NCBI GenBank assembly: GCA_031550125.1
Contig: JAVBOW010000002.1
Span: 62,001-126,000, forward strand
Direction of reading: 5' to 3'
Origin: JAVBOW01 sp031550125
Lineage (GTDB): Bacteria; Bacteroidota; Bacteroidia; Bacteroidales; Rikenellaceae
DNA length: 64,000 nucleotides
The notes beneath the pieces were generated by a model, which worked only from the letters and a program-made list of their open reading frames with translations, was not told the origin of the DNA and searched no databases. The position numbers and the translations under genes are program-made. The number at the start of each line of letters is the position of its first letter. Positions within the stretch are counted from its first letter, which is position 1. Shown one piece after another: positions 26,067-34,567 of the stretch.

Positions 26067-26105
26067 CCCGGGTCCGTTTAAATTTTCATATGGAAGTTAT
26101 TTGAG
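26067..26105 (+). repeat. Short spacer repeat family B, copy 2
   Basis: CCGTTTAAATTTT followed by GGAAGTTATTTGAG matches the copies at 18113 and 41953. It lies in the 350 bp gene-free stretch after birA, 57 bp before a strong hairpin. The hairpin loop contains TTAAAC, the inverse of the GTTTAA in the repeat, so the repeat end and the hairpin may belong to one inverted-repeat element. Confidence 0.5.
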
Positions 26106-26161
26106 CGCGATTTGCCCCCGTCTGATCCTGCCCTGAAGAGAATGGCGGGTCCTGTTCGGTT

Positions 26162-26191
26162 AACGCGGGTTTCTTAAACGGAACCCGCGTT
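26162..26191 (+). terminator. Strong hairpin after birA
   Basis: A 12 bp stem with one G-T pair (AACGCGGGTTTC / GGAACCCGCGTT, 6 nt loop) followed by ATTTATT. Ends the rsmH-to-birA run or its last unit. Confidence 0.75.
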
Positions 26192-26323
26192 ATTTATTCC
26201 GTATATTATTGAATAATTTTAATAATAGATAAAAAATGCGCCGCCGCCCACCCCCTAAACCGCTCCCGGCGCATTGTTCTTAAATTGTCAATAATTAATT
26301 GGCCGGGCGGTGGATTGGCTCTC

Positions 26324-26331
26324 TAATTTTG
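26324..26331 (+). promoter_or_regulatory. -7 box upstream of folB
   Basis: TAATTTTG lies 35 bp before the folB ATG. The -33 position reads GGCC; ATTGG slightly further upstream is a weak substitute. Confidence 0.45.
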
Positions 26332-26366
26332 CATTCCTTTGTAGAACCGAAAAACACGGCGCATTT

Positions 26367-26723
26367 ATGTCACTCTGCACCATTACGCTTGAAGATATGG
26401 AGTTTAAGGCCTCGCACGGCTGCTACGACCTTGAAAAAAAGGTCGGCGGGCGTTTCGTCGTGCGCCTTAGCGTGGAGGCGGAGATAGGCCAGGCGGCCAG
26501 GCGCGACGACGTGTCGCAGACGGTCAACTACCTGGACGTCTACGACGAGGTGAAGAGGCAGATGTCGCTCACGTCGGACATAATAGAGAATGTCGCCGAG
26601 CGGATACTCGACGGCGTGCTGGGGCGGTTCGAAAACGTACGCTCGGCAACCGTCACCGTCTCCAAGCTTGCCCCCCCGGTGGGCGGCAAAGTGGGGCGGG
26701 TGAGCGTCACCATGTCGAAATAA
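26367..26723 (+). CDS. folB: Dihydroneopterin aldolase
   Basis: A 118-residue protein of the FolB/tunnelling-fold family, which cleaves 7,8-dihydroneopterin to 6-hydroxymethyldihydropterin and glycolaldehyde in folate synthesis. Family features: ITLEDMEFKASHGCYDLEKKVGG at the N-terminus, TVNYLDVYDEV, and SDIIENVAERI with the conserved glutamate. Length is typical. ATG at 26367 is preferred over an upstream in-frame ATG inside the promoter region. Confidence 0.93.
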   Translation: MSLCTITLEDMEFKASHGCYDLEKKVGGRFVVRLSVEAEIGQAARRDDVSQTVNYLDVYDEVKRQMSLTSDIIENVAERILDGVLGRFENVRSATVTVSKLAPPVGGKVGRVSVTMSK

Positions 26724-26741
26724 TCAAAAAGATATACGGAA

Positions 26742-29351
26742 ATGTCAAAATCTACGAAACAGCCCGCCCCGTGCGGCTGCGACCTGAAAGAGTATCCTTA
26801 CGCCGAAGCGGTGGAAAAATCGCGCGAATACTTCAAGGGCGACGAGCTGGCCGCCACGGTGTGGGTGAGCAAATATGCCCTGAAAGACTCTTTCGGCCGC
26901 ATATACGAAAATTCGCCGGAGCAGATGCACTCCCGCATAGCCTCCGAAATAGTACGCGTGGAGAACAAATACCCCAATCCGATGGGTATGGATGAGACGC
27001 TGGAACTGCTCGGCGACTTCAAATACATGATCCCCCAGGGAGGCCCGATGACCGGCATAGGCAATAACCTCCAGGTAGCCTCCCTGTCGAATTGCTTCGT
27101 CATAGGCCACCGCAAACCGGCCGACTCCTACGGCGGCATAATCCGCAGAGACGAGGAGCAGGTGCAGCTCATGAAACGCCGCGGCGGCGTGGGACACGAC
27201 CTCTCACACATACGCCCCACGGGCAGCCCCGTGCTTAACAGCGCCCTGACCTCCACCGGCATCGTGCCGTTCATGGAGCGCTACTCCAACTCCACCCGCG
27301 AAGTGGCCCAGGACGGCCGCCGCGGAGCGCTTATGCTCTCGCTGTCTATCAAACACCCCGACGCAGAGAATTTCATCGACGCCAAGGTGGAGGCAGGCAA
27401 GGTCACCGGAGCCAACGTGTCGATAAAGATCGACGACGAGTTCATGCGCGCCGTGATTGACGGAGGGCAGTACCGCCAGCAATTCCCCATAAAGGGCGAC
27501 GATCCCATGTACGAAAAGACGATAGACGCACGGGCGCTGTGGGACAAGATAATCCACAACGCATGGAAGTCGGCCGAGCCGGGAGTGCTTTTCTGGGACA
27601 CCATAATCCGCGAGTCGGTACCCGATTGCTATGCCGACGAGGGCTTCGTTACGGTATCCACCAACCCGTGCGGCGAAATACCCCTCTGCCCCTACGACTC
27701 TTGCCGCCTGCTGGCCATCAACCTCTACAGTTACGTGGACGAGCCTTTCACGAAAAAGGCGCGCTTCAATATGGAGAAATTCAAGATCCACGTAGCCAAG
27801 GCCATGCGCATGATGGACGACATCATAGACCTCGAGCTGGAAAAGGTGGAGGCCATAATAACCAAGATAGCCGCCGACCCCGAAGAGCAGGATATACGCC
27901 GCGTGGAGCTGTCGCTGTGGGAAAAGATCCGCGAAAAGGCCAAACAGGGCCGCCGCACCGGCCTGGGCATAACCGCCGAGGGGGATATGCTCGCCGCCCT
28001 GGGGTTGCGCTACGGCTCCGACGAGGCCATCGACTTCGCCGTGGAGATACAAAAGACCCTCTGCCTGGAGGCCTACCGCGCCTCGGTGCAGCTGGCCCGC
28101 GAGAGGGGCGCGTTCCCCGTCTACGACGCCGCCAAGGAGAAGGACAATCCCATGATAGGCCGCATACGCCAGGCCGACCCGGCCCTTTACGAAGAGATGG
28201 TGAAGACGGGCCGCCGCAACATAGCCATGCTCACCATAGCTCCCACCGGCACCACCAGCCTCATGTCGCAGACCACGTCGGGCATAGAGCCGGTCTTCCG
28301 CCCCGTCTATACGCGTCGCCGCAAGGTAAATCCCAACGACAAGGACGTGAAAATAACCATGGTGGACGAAGTGGGCGATTCGTGGGAGGAGTACAACGTC
28401 TTCCACCACAACTTCATCACCTGGCTGGAAGTTAACGGCTACCCGGTGGATAAGGCCATGAACGCCTCCCAGGCCGAATTGGACGAACTCGTAGCCAAAT
28501 CGCCGTACTACAAGGCCACGGCCAACGATATCGACTGGGTGTCGAAGGTACGCATGCAGGGCGCGATCCAGAAATGGGTGGACCACTCCATCTCCGTGAC
28601 GGTAAATCTGCCTGCCGACGTCACCGAGGAGCTTGTGGCCAAGGTGTACCTGACAGCCTGGGAGTGCGGATGCAAGGGGGTTACCGTCTACCGCGACGGT
28701 TCGCGCGCGGGAGTGCTGGTAGAGAAGAAGAAGGGAGAGAAGCCCGCAGAGAAGGATTGCAGCAAAAGCGCCGAAGGCGAGGAGTACGGCGAGTACAAAC
28801 CGCCCCTTAAACGCCCCATCGAGCTGGACGCCGACATAGTCCGCTTCCGGAACGGATCCGAAGAGTGGATATCGTTCGTGGGCATCTATAACAGCCGCCC
28901 CTACGAGATATTCACCGGCAAACTGGAAGAGGACGCCATGTTCATACCTACAAAAGTGAGCAACGGCCATATAATAAAAGTAATGGATGCGGCCGGGAAT
29001 AAACGTTACGACTTCCAGTATGAGGACAAGTACGGCTACACGAACACCGTGGGAGGCATATCGCGCCTCTTCGACGAGGAGTTCTGGAATTATGCCAAAC
29101 TGATCTCCGGGGTATTGCGCAACGGCATGCCCATCCTCGATGTGGTTAACCTTATCGAATCGCTGCAACTGGACAGCGCCTCGATCAACAACTGGAAGAA
29201 CGGGGTGGCGCGCGCGCTGAAACAATACATCCCCGACGGCACCGTGGCCCGCAAGGAGATATGCCAGAACTGCGGAAGCGAAGGAACCGTAATCTATGAG
29301 AGCGGCTGCAAGATATGCCAGAACTGCGGCGATTCCAAATGCGGGAGCTAA
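26742..29351 (+). CDS. nrdJ: Adenosylcobalamin-dependent ribonucleotide reductase (class II)
   Basis: An 869-residue class II reductase that converts ribonucleotides to deoxyribonucleotides using adenosylcobalamin. Markers include PQGGPMTGIGNNLQVASLSNCFVIG, the substrate region VSTNPCGEIPLCPYDSCRL and TIAPTGTTSLM. The C-terminus carries a zinc-ribbon-like set of cysteines (CQNCGSEG and CKICQNCGDSKCG). It is oxygen independent, which fits an anaerobe, and makes growth depend on B12 unless another reductase exists outside the window. 18 bp after folB. Confidence 0.96.
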   Translation: MSKSTKQPAPCGCDLKEYPYAEAVEKSREYFKGDELAATVWVSKYALKDSFGRIYENSPEQMHSRIASEIVRVENKYPNPMGMDETLELLGDFKYMIPQGGPMTGIGNNLQVASLSNCFVIGHRKPADSYGGIIRRDEEQVQLMKRRGGVGHDLSHIRPTGSPVLNSALTSTGIVPFMERYSNSTREVAQDGRRGALMLSLSIKHPDAENFIDAKVEAGKVTGANVSIKIDDEFMRAVIDGGQYRQQFPIKGDDPMYEKTIDARALWDKIIHNAWKSAEPGVLFWDTIIRESVPDCYADEGFVTVSTNPCGEIPLCPYDSCRLLAINLYSYVDEPFTKKARFNMEKFKIHVAKAMRMMDDIIDLELEKVEAIITKIAADPEEQDIRRVELSLWEKIREKAKQGRRTGLGITAEGDMLAALGLRYGSDEAIDFAVEIQKTLCLEAYRASVQLARERGAFPVYDAAKEKDNPMIGRIRQADPALYEEMVKTGRRNIAMLTIAPTGTTSLMSQTTSGIEPVFRPVYTRRRKVNPNDKDVKITMVDEVGDSWEEYNVFHHNFITWLEVNGYPVDKAMNASQAELDELVAKSPYYKATANDIDWVSKVRMQGAIQKWVDHSISVTVNLPADVTEELVAKVYLTAWECGCKGVTVYRDGSRAGVLVEKKKGEKPAEKDCSKSAEGEEYGEYKPPLKRPIELDADIVRFRNGSEEWISFVGIYNSRPYEIFTGKLEEDAMFIPTKVSNGHIIKVMDAAGNKRYDFQYEDKYGYTNTVGGISRLFDEEFWNYAKLISGVLRNGMPILDVVNLIESLQLDSASINNWKNGVARALKQYIPDGTVARKEICQNCGSEGTVIYESGCKICQNCGDSKCGS

Positions 29352-29373
29352 ACAGCCGCATACAATAAGCCAA

Positions 29374-29408
29374 CAACGGGGGGGGCCGGCGTTTAGGCCG
29401 GACCCCTT
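29374..29408 (+). terminator. GC-rich hairpin after nrdJ
   Basis: GGGGGCCGGC and GCCGGACCCC form a stem with one mismatch around a short loop. The following TTACATAAAA is only moderately T-rich, so it may be a leaky terminator. Confidence 0.45.
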
Positions 29409-29448
29409 ACATAAAAACAGCACATATAACACAAGTGATCTTGCATTC

Positions 29449-30648
29449 ATGGGAAAATCCATCGCACCCAATCGCATAAACTCTATCGACGCCCTGCGCG
29501 GTTTCGCGCTCTTCGGAATACTGATGTTCCACTGCATGGAACATTTCGACCTTATCATAGATCCGGCGATAGATTCTCCCTTCTGGCAGAAGTTCGACGC
29601 AGGCGTATACGAAACCGTAGCGTTCCTGTTCGCAGGGAAAGCCTATGCGATTTTCTCGTTACTTTTCGGGCTTAGTTTCTTCATGCAGATGGATTCGCAG
29701 GCAGACAAAGGGGTGGACTTCCGCCTGAGGTTCCTGTGGCGTCTGGGCTTGCTTCTGGGTTTGGGATACCTCAACGGCATGGTGTACATGGGCGAGTTCT
29801 TTGTCGTTTACGCCATCCTGGGCGTGGTGCTCATACCGCTGTTCCGCGTACCGTCCAAATGGCTTGTGGCAATAGCCGCGCTACTTTTCCTGCAGATACA
29901 CGACGTGGCGGCCTTCATATCGCTCGCCTGCGGCAACGCCCCCAACGAACCCACGCGACTGGTGGCCCTGATGGACAAACTGTACGAAGAGTGCGCCGTG
30001 CTTTTCATCAACGGTTCGTTTGCCGACGTGATCCGGTTCAACTCTTGGAACGGGCAGTTGGCCAAGCTGCTATGGGTATTCAACAACGCCCGTTACCCTC
30101 AACTGATCGGGCTGTTCATAACGGGCATGCTGATCGGCCGCATGCGCATACACAAGAGCGAAGAGGCGATCATAAAATACAGCCGCAAAGTCCTGCCGTG
30201 GGCCGCGGGCGTGTTCGCCGTATTTTACGCCATCGTGTTGCTTCTGCCCGCCATGGGACTTGAAGGCTTTGCGCTTAGGGCGGGCGTCACCCTCTTCAAG
30301 AGTTACGCCAATCTCGGCCAAATGGCCGCGTACGTCACCGGATTCATGCTGTTGTACTATAACACCGGCATTAGAAAAGCCCTGGACAAGATAGCCCCCG
30401 TAGGCCGCATGAGCGTAACGAACTATATGACCCAGGGGCTGATCGGCGTACCGCTGTTCTACGGTTTCGGCCTTGGGCTGGCCACCAAGCTCACTTTCCT
30501 CGAGTGTATACCAGTGGGTTTGGCCATCTACGCCATGCAGATAATATTGAGCAACTGGTGGATGAAACGTTATTATTACGGCCCCGTGGAATGGTTGTGG
30601 AGGACGGCCACATGGTTCCGGAAAGTACCCATGCGGCGCAAAAAATAA
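29449..30648 (+). CDS. DUF418 family membrane protein
   Basis: A 399-residue polytopic protein opening with INSIDALRGFALFGILMFH, the signature of the YeiB/DUF418 acyltransferase-3-like family. About ten hydrophobic helices; the C-terminal block VGRMSVTNYMTQGLIGVPLFYGF matches the DUF418 domain. Biochemical role unproven; such proteins are suspected to be membrane O-acyltransferases. Start MGKSIAPNRINS at 29449, 97 bp after nrdJ, beyond the hairpin. Confidence 0.9.
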   Translation: MGKSIAPNRINSIDALRGFALFGILMFHCMEHFDLIIDPAIDSPFWQKFDAGVYETVAFLFAGKAYAIFSLLFGLSFFMQMDSQADKGVDFRLRFLWRLGLLLGLGYLNGMVYMGEFFVVYAILGVVLIPLFRVPSKWLVAIAALLFLQIHDVAAFISLACGNAPNEPTRLVALMDKLYEECAVLFINGSFADVIRFNSWNGQLAKLLWVFNNARYPQLIGLFITGMLIGRMRIHKSEEAIIKYSRKVLPWAAGVFAVFYAIVLLLPAMGLEGFALRAGVTLFKSYANLGQMAAYVTGFMLLYYNTGIRKALDKIAPVGRMSVTNYMTQGLIGVPLFYGFGLGLATKLTFLECIPVGLAIYAMQIILSNWWMKRYYYGPVEWLWRTATWFRKVPMRRKK

Positions 30649-30675
30649 CCACCCGTCTCGGATGCATACAATATA

Positions 30676-30710
30676 AACGGGCGGGGCTACGATCGGTAGC
30701 CCCGCCCGTT
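30676..30710 (+). terminator. Strong terminator after the DUF418 gene
   Basis: A 15 bp perfect stem (AACGGGCGGGGCTAC / GTAGCCCCGCCCGTT) with a 5 nt loop, followed by TT. Spacer repeat A copy 3 starts 37 bp further on. Confidence 0.92.
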
Positions 30711-30746
30711 TTCCATTATTCGCGCTTTGGATAATGGATTAAAGAC

Positions 30747-30934
30747 GGACCGGTCTGAAAAACAGGTTGGCGTTAATATGTGTGATGCAAGAAAACGCTG
30801 CGCCTTACGGTAACGAAGCTGTGCATGGCGTGCATCAGGTTTCGATTATCGTTTGAGTTTCAACCCGGAGCGGACTAAGGTCCGTGAGGATTTGAAATGG
30901 GAAGGATAAGATGATGCGCGTATGTGCGGCCAAC
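30747..30934 (+). repeat. Dispersed spacer repeat family A, longest copy (copy 3)
   Basis: The most complete copy, about 190 bp. The core GGTCTGAAAAACAGGTTGGC is followed by CTTACGGTAACGAAGCTGTG, a segment shared with copy 1 (TCGTTTGAGTTTCAA), and an end (GATGATGCGCGTATG ... GCCAAC) shared with copy 2. It fills the 414 bp gene-free stretch between the DUF418 and dnaK terminators. Confidence 0.8.
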
Positions 30935-30984
30935 AGGCCCGAACTCACGTTAGTTATATAATACGCGGCTTAATACGCAATAAA

Positions 30985-31023
30985 GCGGACCCCGAAAATT
31001 GTTTTCCAACTTTCGGGGTCCGC
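30985..31023 (-). terminator. dnaK terminator
   Basis: A 13 bp stem (GCGGACCCCGAAA / TTTCGGGGTCCGC) that can extend by TTG/CAA. On the minus strand it is followed by TTTATTG; it starts 39 bp after the dnaK stop. Confidence 0.88.
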
Positions 31024-31061
31024 CTTAAAAAATTGAGGCTGGCTATTTATTTAAAAAGGCC

Positions 31062-32960
31062 CTACTTTACCTCTTCGAAATCGACGTCGGTCACGTTATC
31101 GCCGCCCTGCTGCTGGCTTTGGCCTGCGTTGGGAGCCTCCTGCTGGCCCTGGGCCTGCTGCTGCGAGGCGTAGATATCCTGCGAGGCGGCCTGCCATGCG
31201 TCGTTGAGTTCTTTGGTGGCGCTCTCTATGGCCGGCAGGTCGGCATTCTTGTGAGCCTCTTTCAGTTTTTCCATGGCGCTTTCTATAGCGGCCTTCTTGT
31301 CGCCGGGGACCTTGTCGCCGTACTCCTTGAGCTGCTTTTCGGTGGAGAATATCATGCTGTCGGCGGCGTTTATCTTGTCGATCCTTTCGCGCTCCTCCTT
31401 GTCCTTGGCCTCATTGGCTTTGGCTTCGTCCCTCATGCGTTGTATCTCCTGATCCGTGAGGCCCGACGAGGCCTCTATGCGCACTTTCTGCTCTTTGCCT
31501 GTGCCTTTGTCGCGGGCCGAGACGTTGAGTATGCCGTTGGCGTCGATATCGAACGTGACCTCTATCTGCGGCACTCCGCGCGGAGCCGAAGGTATGCCAT
31601 CGAGATGGAAGCGGCCTATGGTCTTGTTGTCCCGGGCCATGGGACGCTCGCCCTGGAGAATGTGTATCTCCACGGAGGGCTGGTTGTCGGCGGCCGTGGA
31701 GAAGGTCTCGCTCTTTCTGGTGGGGATGGTGGTGTTGGCGTCGATAAGACGGGTGAAGATTCCGCCGAGGGTTTCGATGCCGAGCGACAGCGGAGTGACG
31801 TCCAGAAGAAGCACGTCCTTAACCTCTCCCGTCAGCACGCCGCCCTGTATGGCCGCGCCTATGGCCACCACTTCGTCGGGGTTGACGCCTTTAGAGGGAG
31901 CCTTGCCGAAGAAATCCTCCACCACTTTCTGAATGGCGGGGATGCGGGTGGAACCTCCCACAAGGATCACCTCGTCTATCTGCTGCGCCGTAAGGCCCGC
32001 ATCTTTGAGCGATTTGCGGCAAGGTTCGATGGTGGCCTGTATGAGCGTGTCGGCCAGCTGCTCGAACTTGGCGCGGGTGAGCGTCATCACCAGGTGCTGA
32101 GGAATACCGTCTACGGGCATTATATAGGGAAGGTTGATCTCGGTAGATACGGCGCTCGAAAGTTCTATCTTGGCCTTTTCGGCGGCCTCCTTGAGGCGTT
32201 GCATGGCCATCGGGTCGCGCCTCAGGTCGATGCCGTGACGCTGCTGGAAATCCTCGGCCATCCAGTCGATTATGACGTGGTCGAAATCGTCCCCTCCAAG
32301 GTGGGTGTCGCCGTTGGTGGACTTAACCTCGAACACGCCGTCGCCCAATTCAAGGATCGAAACGTCGAATGTGCCGCCTCCGAGGTCGTAAACGGCTATC
32401 TTCATGTCTTTGTTCTTCTTGTCCATGCCGTAGGCAAGGGCGGCTGCGGTAGGTTCGTTTATTATGCGTCGAACCTTCAGGCCCGCTATCTCGCCGGCCT
32501 CCTTGGTGGCCTGGCGCTGCGAGTCGGAGAAATATGCGGGAACGGTTATCACGGCTTCGTCCACCGTCTGACCTATGTAGTCTTCGGCCGTCTTCTTCAT
32601 CTTCTGCAATATCATGGCCGATATTTCCTGCGGGGTGTACTGGCGTCCGTCCACGTCCACGCGGGGGGTGTTGTTGTCGCCCTTTACTACGGCATAAGGC
32701 ACGCGCGATATCTCCTTGCCCACTTTGTCGTACGGCTCGCCCATGAAGCGTTTGATCGAAAATATGGTGCGTTTGGCGTTAGTGATGGCCTGACGTTTGG
32801 CCGGCTCGCCAACCTTCCGCTCGTTGTTGTCCGTAAACGCAACTATCGAGGGGGTTGTGCGATGTCCCTCGCTGTTGGGGATAACTACTGGTTCGTTACC
32901 CTCCATTACCGACACGCACGAGTTGGTGGTGCCGAGGTCGATTCCGATGATCTTTGCCAT
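31062..32960 (-). CDS. dnaK: Chaperone DnaK (Hsp70)
   Basis: A 632-residue Hsp70 that binds exposed hydrophobic peptides in an ATP cycle with DnaJ and GrpE. The nucleotide-binding domain starts GIDLGTTNSCVSVMEG and has VYDLGGGTFDVSILELG near 195-211 and VGGSTRIPAIQ. The substrate-binding domain begins near 385, the lid contains Gln/Ala-rich sequence and the end reads NVTDVDFEEVK, as in typical DnaK. No dnaJ or grpE adjoins it and no CIRCE inverted repeat is visible upstream. Confidence 0.98.
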   Translation of the reverse strand: MAKIIGIDLGTTNSCVSVMEGNEPVVIPNSEGHRTTPSIVAFTDNNERKVGEPAKRQAITNAKRTIFSIKRFMGEPYDKVGKEISRVPYAVVKGDNNTPRVDVDGRQYTPQEISAMILQKMKKTAEDYIGQTVDEAVITVPAYFSDSQRQATKEAGEIAGLKVRRIINEPTAAALAYGMDKKNKDMKIAVYDLGGGTFDVSILELGDGVFEVKSTNGDTHLGGDDFDHVIIDWMAEDFQQRHGIDLRRDPMAMQRLKEAAEKAKIELSSAVSTEINLPYIMPVDGIPQHLVMTLTRAKFEQLADTLIQATIEPCRKSLKDAGLTAQQIDEVILVGGSTRIPAIQKVVEDFFGKAPSKGVNPDEVVAIGAAIQGGVLTGEVKDVLLLDVTPLSLGIETLGGIFTRLIDANTTIPTRKSETFSTAADNQPSVEIHILQGERPMARDNKTIGRFHLDGIPSAPRGVPQIEVTFDIDANGILNVSARDKGTGKEQKVRIEASSGLTDQEIQRMRDEAKANEAKDKEERERIDKINAADSMIFSTEKQLKEYGDKVPGDKKAAIESAMEKLKEAHKNADLPAIESATKELNDAWQAASQDIYASQQQAQGQQEAPNAGQSQQQGGDNVTDVDFEEVK

Positions 32961-33138
32961 TTCTTATTCGGTTTTCAGTTATTTTTCCTGTTTTTCCTCT
33001 TTTTTCTTCAATCTTTGTGCCAATGCGTTTTCGGGACCGATGTAGTGACAAAACCTCCGGAGTTGACGCAAATACTGACATTTTGTCCGGTCGATGGCTG
33101 CGACAGTGTTCCTTACGGCCAGAAATGTTCTGAAAAAT

Positions 33139-33169
33139 TTTGTTGTTATTTTTATTATGCTTACCTTTA
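33139..33169 (+). promoter_or_regulatory. Promoter of the small HTH-like gene
   Basis: TTTG (33139-33142), a 19 bp spacer and TACCTTTA (33162-33169) match the Bacteroidota pattern except for the last base. The start codon is at 33240, leaving a leader of about 63 nt that contains a palindrome. Confidence 0.7.
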
Positions 33170-33183
33170 ACAGACGAAAGAAT

Positions 33184-33211
33184 ATACCCCCGGTAGTTAC
33201 CGGGATACCCC
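33184..33211 (+). promoter_or_regulatory. Palindrome flanked by direct repeats in the leader
   Basis: CCCGGTA-GT-TACCGGG (33189-33204) is a 7+2+7 inverted repeat, flanked by two copies of ATACCCC (33184-33190 and 33205-33211). Its place between promoter and gene and the HTH-like nature of the encoded protein suggest an operator for self-control; an RNA hairpin role is equally possible. Confidence 0.5.
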
Positions 33212-33239
33212 ACTAATAAAACTATAAACTTAAGTGATC

Positions 33240-33485
33240 ATGGTTATTACATTCAATGAGCTGCGCCGCATCAAGGATAAGTTGCCAAGCGGGAGTTCCC
33301 AGCGCATAGCAGACCAGCTGGGAATAGACGTCGATACGGTAAGAAATTACTTCGGGGGGAGCCATTTCAACGCGGCGCCGTCCGGAGTCCATTTCGAAAA
33401 AGGCCCCGACGGAGGCGTGGTGACGCTCGACGATACGAGGATCTTCGATGCGGCGATGAAAATACTCGACGAGTTGAAAAACTGA
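33240..33485 (+). CDS. Small putative DNA-binding protein
   Basis: An 81-residue acidic protein. Residues 16-40 (PSGSSQRIADQLGIDVDTVRNYFG) read as a helix-turn-helix with the recognition helix DVDTVRNYFG. The second half (HFEKGPDGGVVTLDDTRIFDAAMKIL) is conserved with short Bacteroidota proteins annotated only as DNA-binding. Function unknown. It has its own promoter and a terminator, so it is a one-gene unit; GTG at 33234 is an alternative start. Confidence 0.8.
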   Translation: MVITFNELRRIKDKLPSGSSQRIADQLGIDVDTVRNYFGGSHFNAAPSGVHFEKGPDGGVVTLDDTRIFDAAMKILDELKN

Positions 33486-33509
33486 TCCGTCGAAAATACA
33501 GAAAAGCAA

Positions 33510-33535
33510 CCCCCGGAAGCGCAGGCTTCCGGGGG
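33510..33535 (+). terminator. Terminator after the small HTH-like gene
   Basis: An 11 bp perfect stem (CCCCCGGAAGC / GCTTCCGGGGG, 4 nt loop) followed by ATTTTTA. Confidence 0.92.
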
Positions 33536-33570
33536 ATTTTTATGAGATAACTCCTGATCTGTCCGAAAAA

Positions 33571-33650
33571 GGGCCAGTCTGAAAAAAATGTTTGCGTCAA
33601 TATGCGCGGCGCAAGAAAGCCCTACGCCTTACGATAACGACGCCGTGCAT
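33571..33650 (+). repeat. Dispersed spacer repeat family A, copy 4 (diverged)
   Basis: CCAGTCTGAAAAAAATGTTTGCGTCAATATGCG and then CTTACGATAACGACGCCGTG align with the other copies with several substitutions. It begins 35 bp after a terminator and ends about 20 bp before the DUF3467 stop codon. Confidence 0.7.
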
Positions 33651-33669
33651 CCGACACGGAATTCGCACC

Positions 33670-33978
33670 TTAAGCCTCGCCCACATTAAAGCCCATCGTG
33701 GCCCTGTCCACATCCTCTTCCATGCGGGGAGTGGGGATCTCTATCCGGGCCACATTGCTTTCATAACGCGTTATATTGTCCTGCAGGGTCATCAACAGCC
33801 TTTTAGCGTGTTCGGGCGTGAGGATTATGCGGCTTTTCACCTTGGCTTTGGGTACCCCAGGCATCATGGCCGCGAAATCCAACACGAATTCCGACGTGGA
33901 ATGGGATATCACCACCAGATTTGCATATTCGCCCTGGGCCACCTCTTCGCCCAACTCCAAATTCATCTCCTGTTTCAT
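33670..33978 (-). CDS. DUF3467 family protein
   Basis: A 102-residue protein with EYANLVVISHSTSEFVLDF and KVKSRIILTPEHAKRLLMTLQDNITRYE, the two conserved blocks of DUF3467. No signal peptide or membrane helix, so cytosolic. The family is widespread in Bacteroidota and of unknown function. It is transcribed alone, with a TACCTTTG box upstream at 34011. Confidence 0.88.
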   Translation of the reverse strand: MKQEMNLELGEEVAQGEYANLVVISHSTSEFVLDFAAMMPGVPKAKVKSRIILTPEHAKRLLMTLQDNITRYESNVARIEIPTPRMEEDVDRATMGFNVGEA

Positions 33979-34010
33979 CTGTTATTTCTGCCGGTTACCA
34001 ATAAACAGAT

Positions 34011-34018
34011 CAAAGGTA
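34011..34018 (-). promoter_or_regulatory. -7 box for the DUF3467 gene
   Basis: TACCTTTG on the minus strand, 32 bp upstream of the start codon; the -33 box is not clear. Confidence 0.5.
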
Positions 34019-34092
34019 CGAATAAGGAGGGCGCGAATAAGGCCGGGAAAGCATAAGTTATCGCATTTTTATCAACAATCCGGCGATTTTTG

Positions 34093-34100
34093 TATCTTTG
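34093..34100 (+). promoter_or_regulatory. -7 box for the 34124-36228 unit
   Basis: TATCTTTG, 23 bp before the ATG at 34124. The -33 position is weak (TATC). Confidence 0.55.
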
Positions 34101-34123
34101 CGACTCATTTAATTAACAACCCG

Positions 34124-34567
34124 ATGAAAAAATATTTCGTCCGCGCGGCCAAATATATCGTGCAGCTCACAGTTCTATTCGCCGTTCTTTTCACCCTCAT
34201 GAAACTCACCGGAACGGCCACGCACGACGGTTTTTCGGATATATTCGCCTCTGCGCGCGGCATCGCCATGCTGGCCACCCTGTTCCTGCTTTCGTTCCTG
34301 TATCCGGTTTTCGGTTTCGTCAGCCGTACGGTCAAAGCCGACATCGCCGCCGACCGCGACAAAATAATACAGGCCCTCGCCATGTGCGGCTACGATCTGG
34401 ACTCGGAAAGCGACGGGAGCATGCTTTTTCGCGCAGGGACGGCCAAACGCGTCATGCTGCTTTGGGAAGATGGCATAACCATTGCACGGGACGACAACTA
34501 TATAACCATGTCGGGCGTACGCTCGCAGGTGGTGAAAGCGGAATTCCGCCTCAAATCCATGTTATGA
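34124..34567 (+). CDS. Hypothetical membrane protein with two helices
   Basis: A 147-residue protein with hydrophobic helices at about 11-27 and 46-65 and a soluble C-terminal half (TVKADIAADRDKIIQALAMC, then WEDGITIARDDNYITMSG). I do not recognise a characterised family. It overlaps the S41 protease gene by 4 bp, so the two are translationally coupled and may work together at the membrane. Confidence 0.75.
   Translation: MKKYFVRAAKYIVQLTVLFAVLFTLMKLTGTATHDGFSDIFASARGIAMLATLFLLSFLYPVFGFVSRTVKADIAADRDKIIQALAMCGYDLDSESDGSMLFRAGTAKRVMLLWEDGITIARDDNYITMSGVRSQVVKAEFRLKSML

Noticed and set aside
27204..29558. A 784-codon open frame antisense to nrdJ, and similar long antisense frames opposite pnp, dnaK and pckA
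   Set aside because: They mirror strongly biased, GC-rich genes in which TTA, CTA and TCA codons are rare, so the opposite strand stays open by composition. The products have no recognisable domains and no promoter or start context.
30760..30865. An open reading frame running through spacer repeat A (KNRLAL...PYGNEAVH)
   Set aside because: The frame is open in several copies but starts without a credible initiation codon, is cut at different points and sits in spacers after terminators. Kept as a repeat, with the frame mentioned in the findings.
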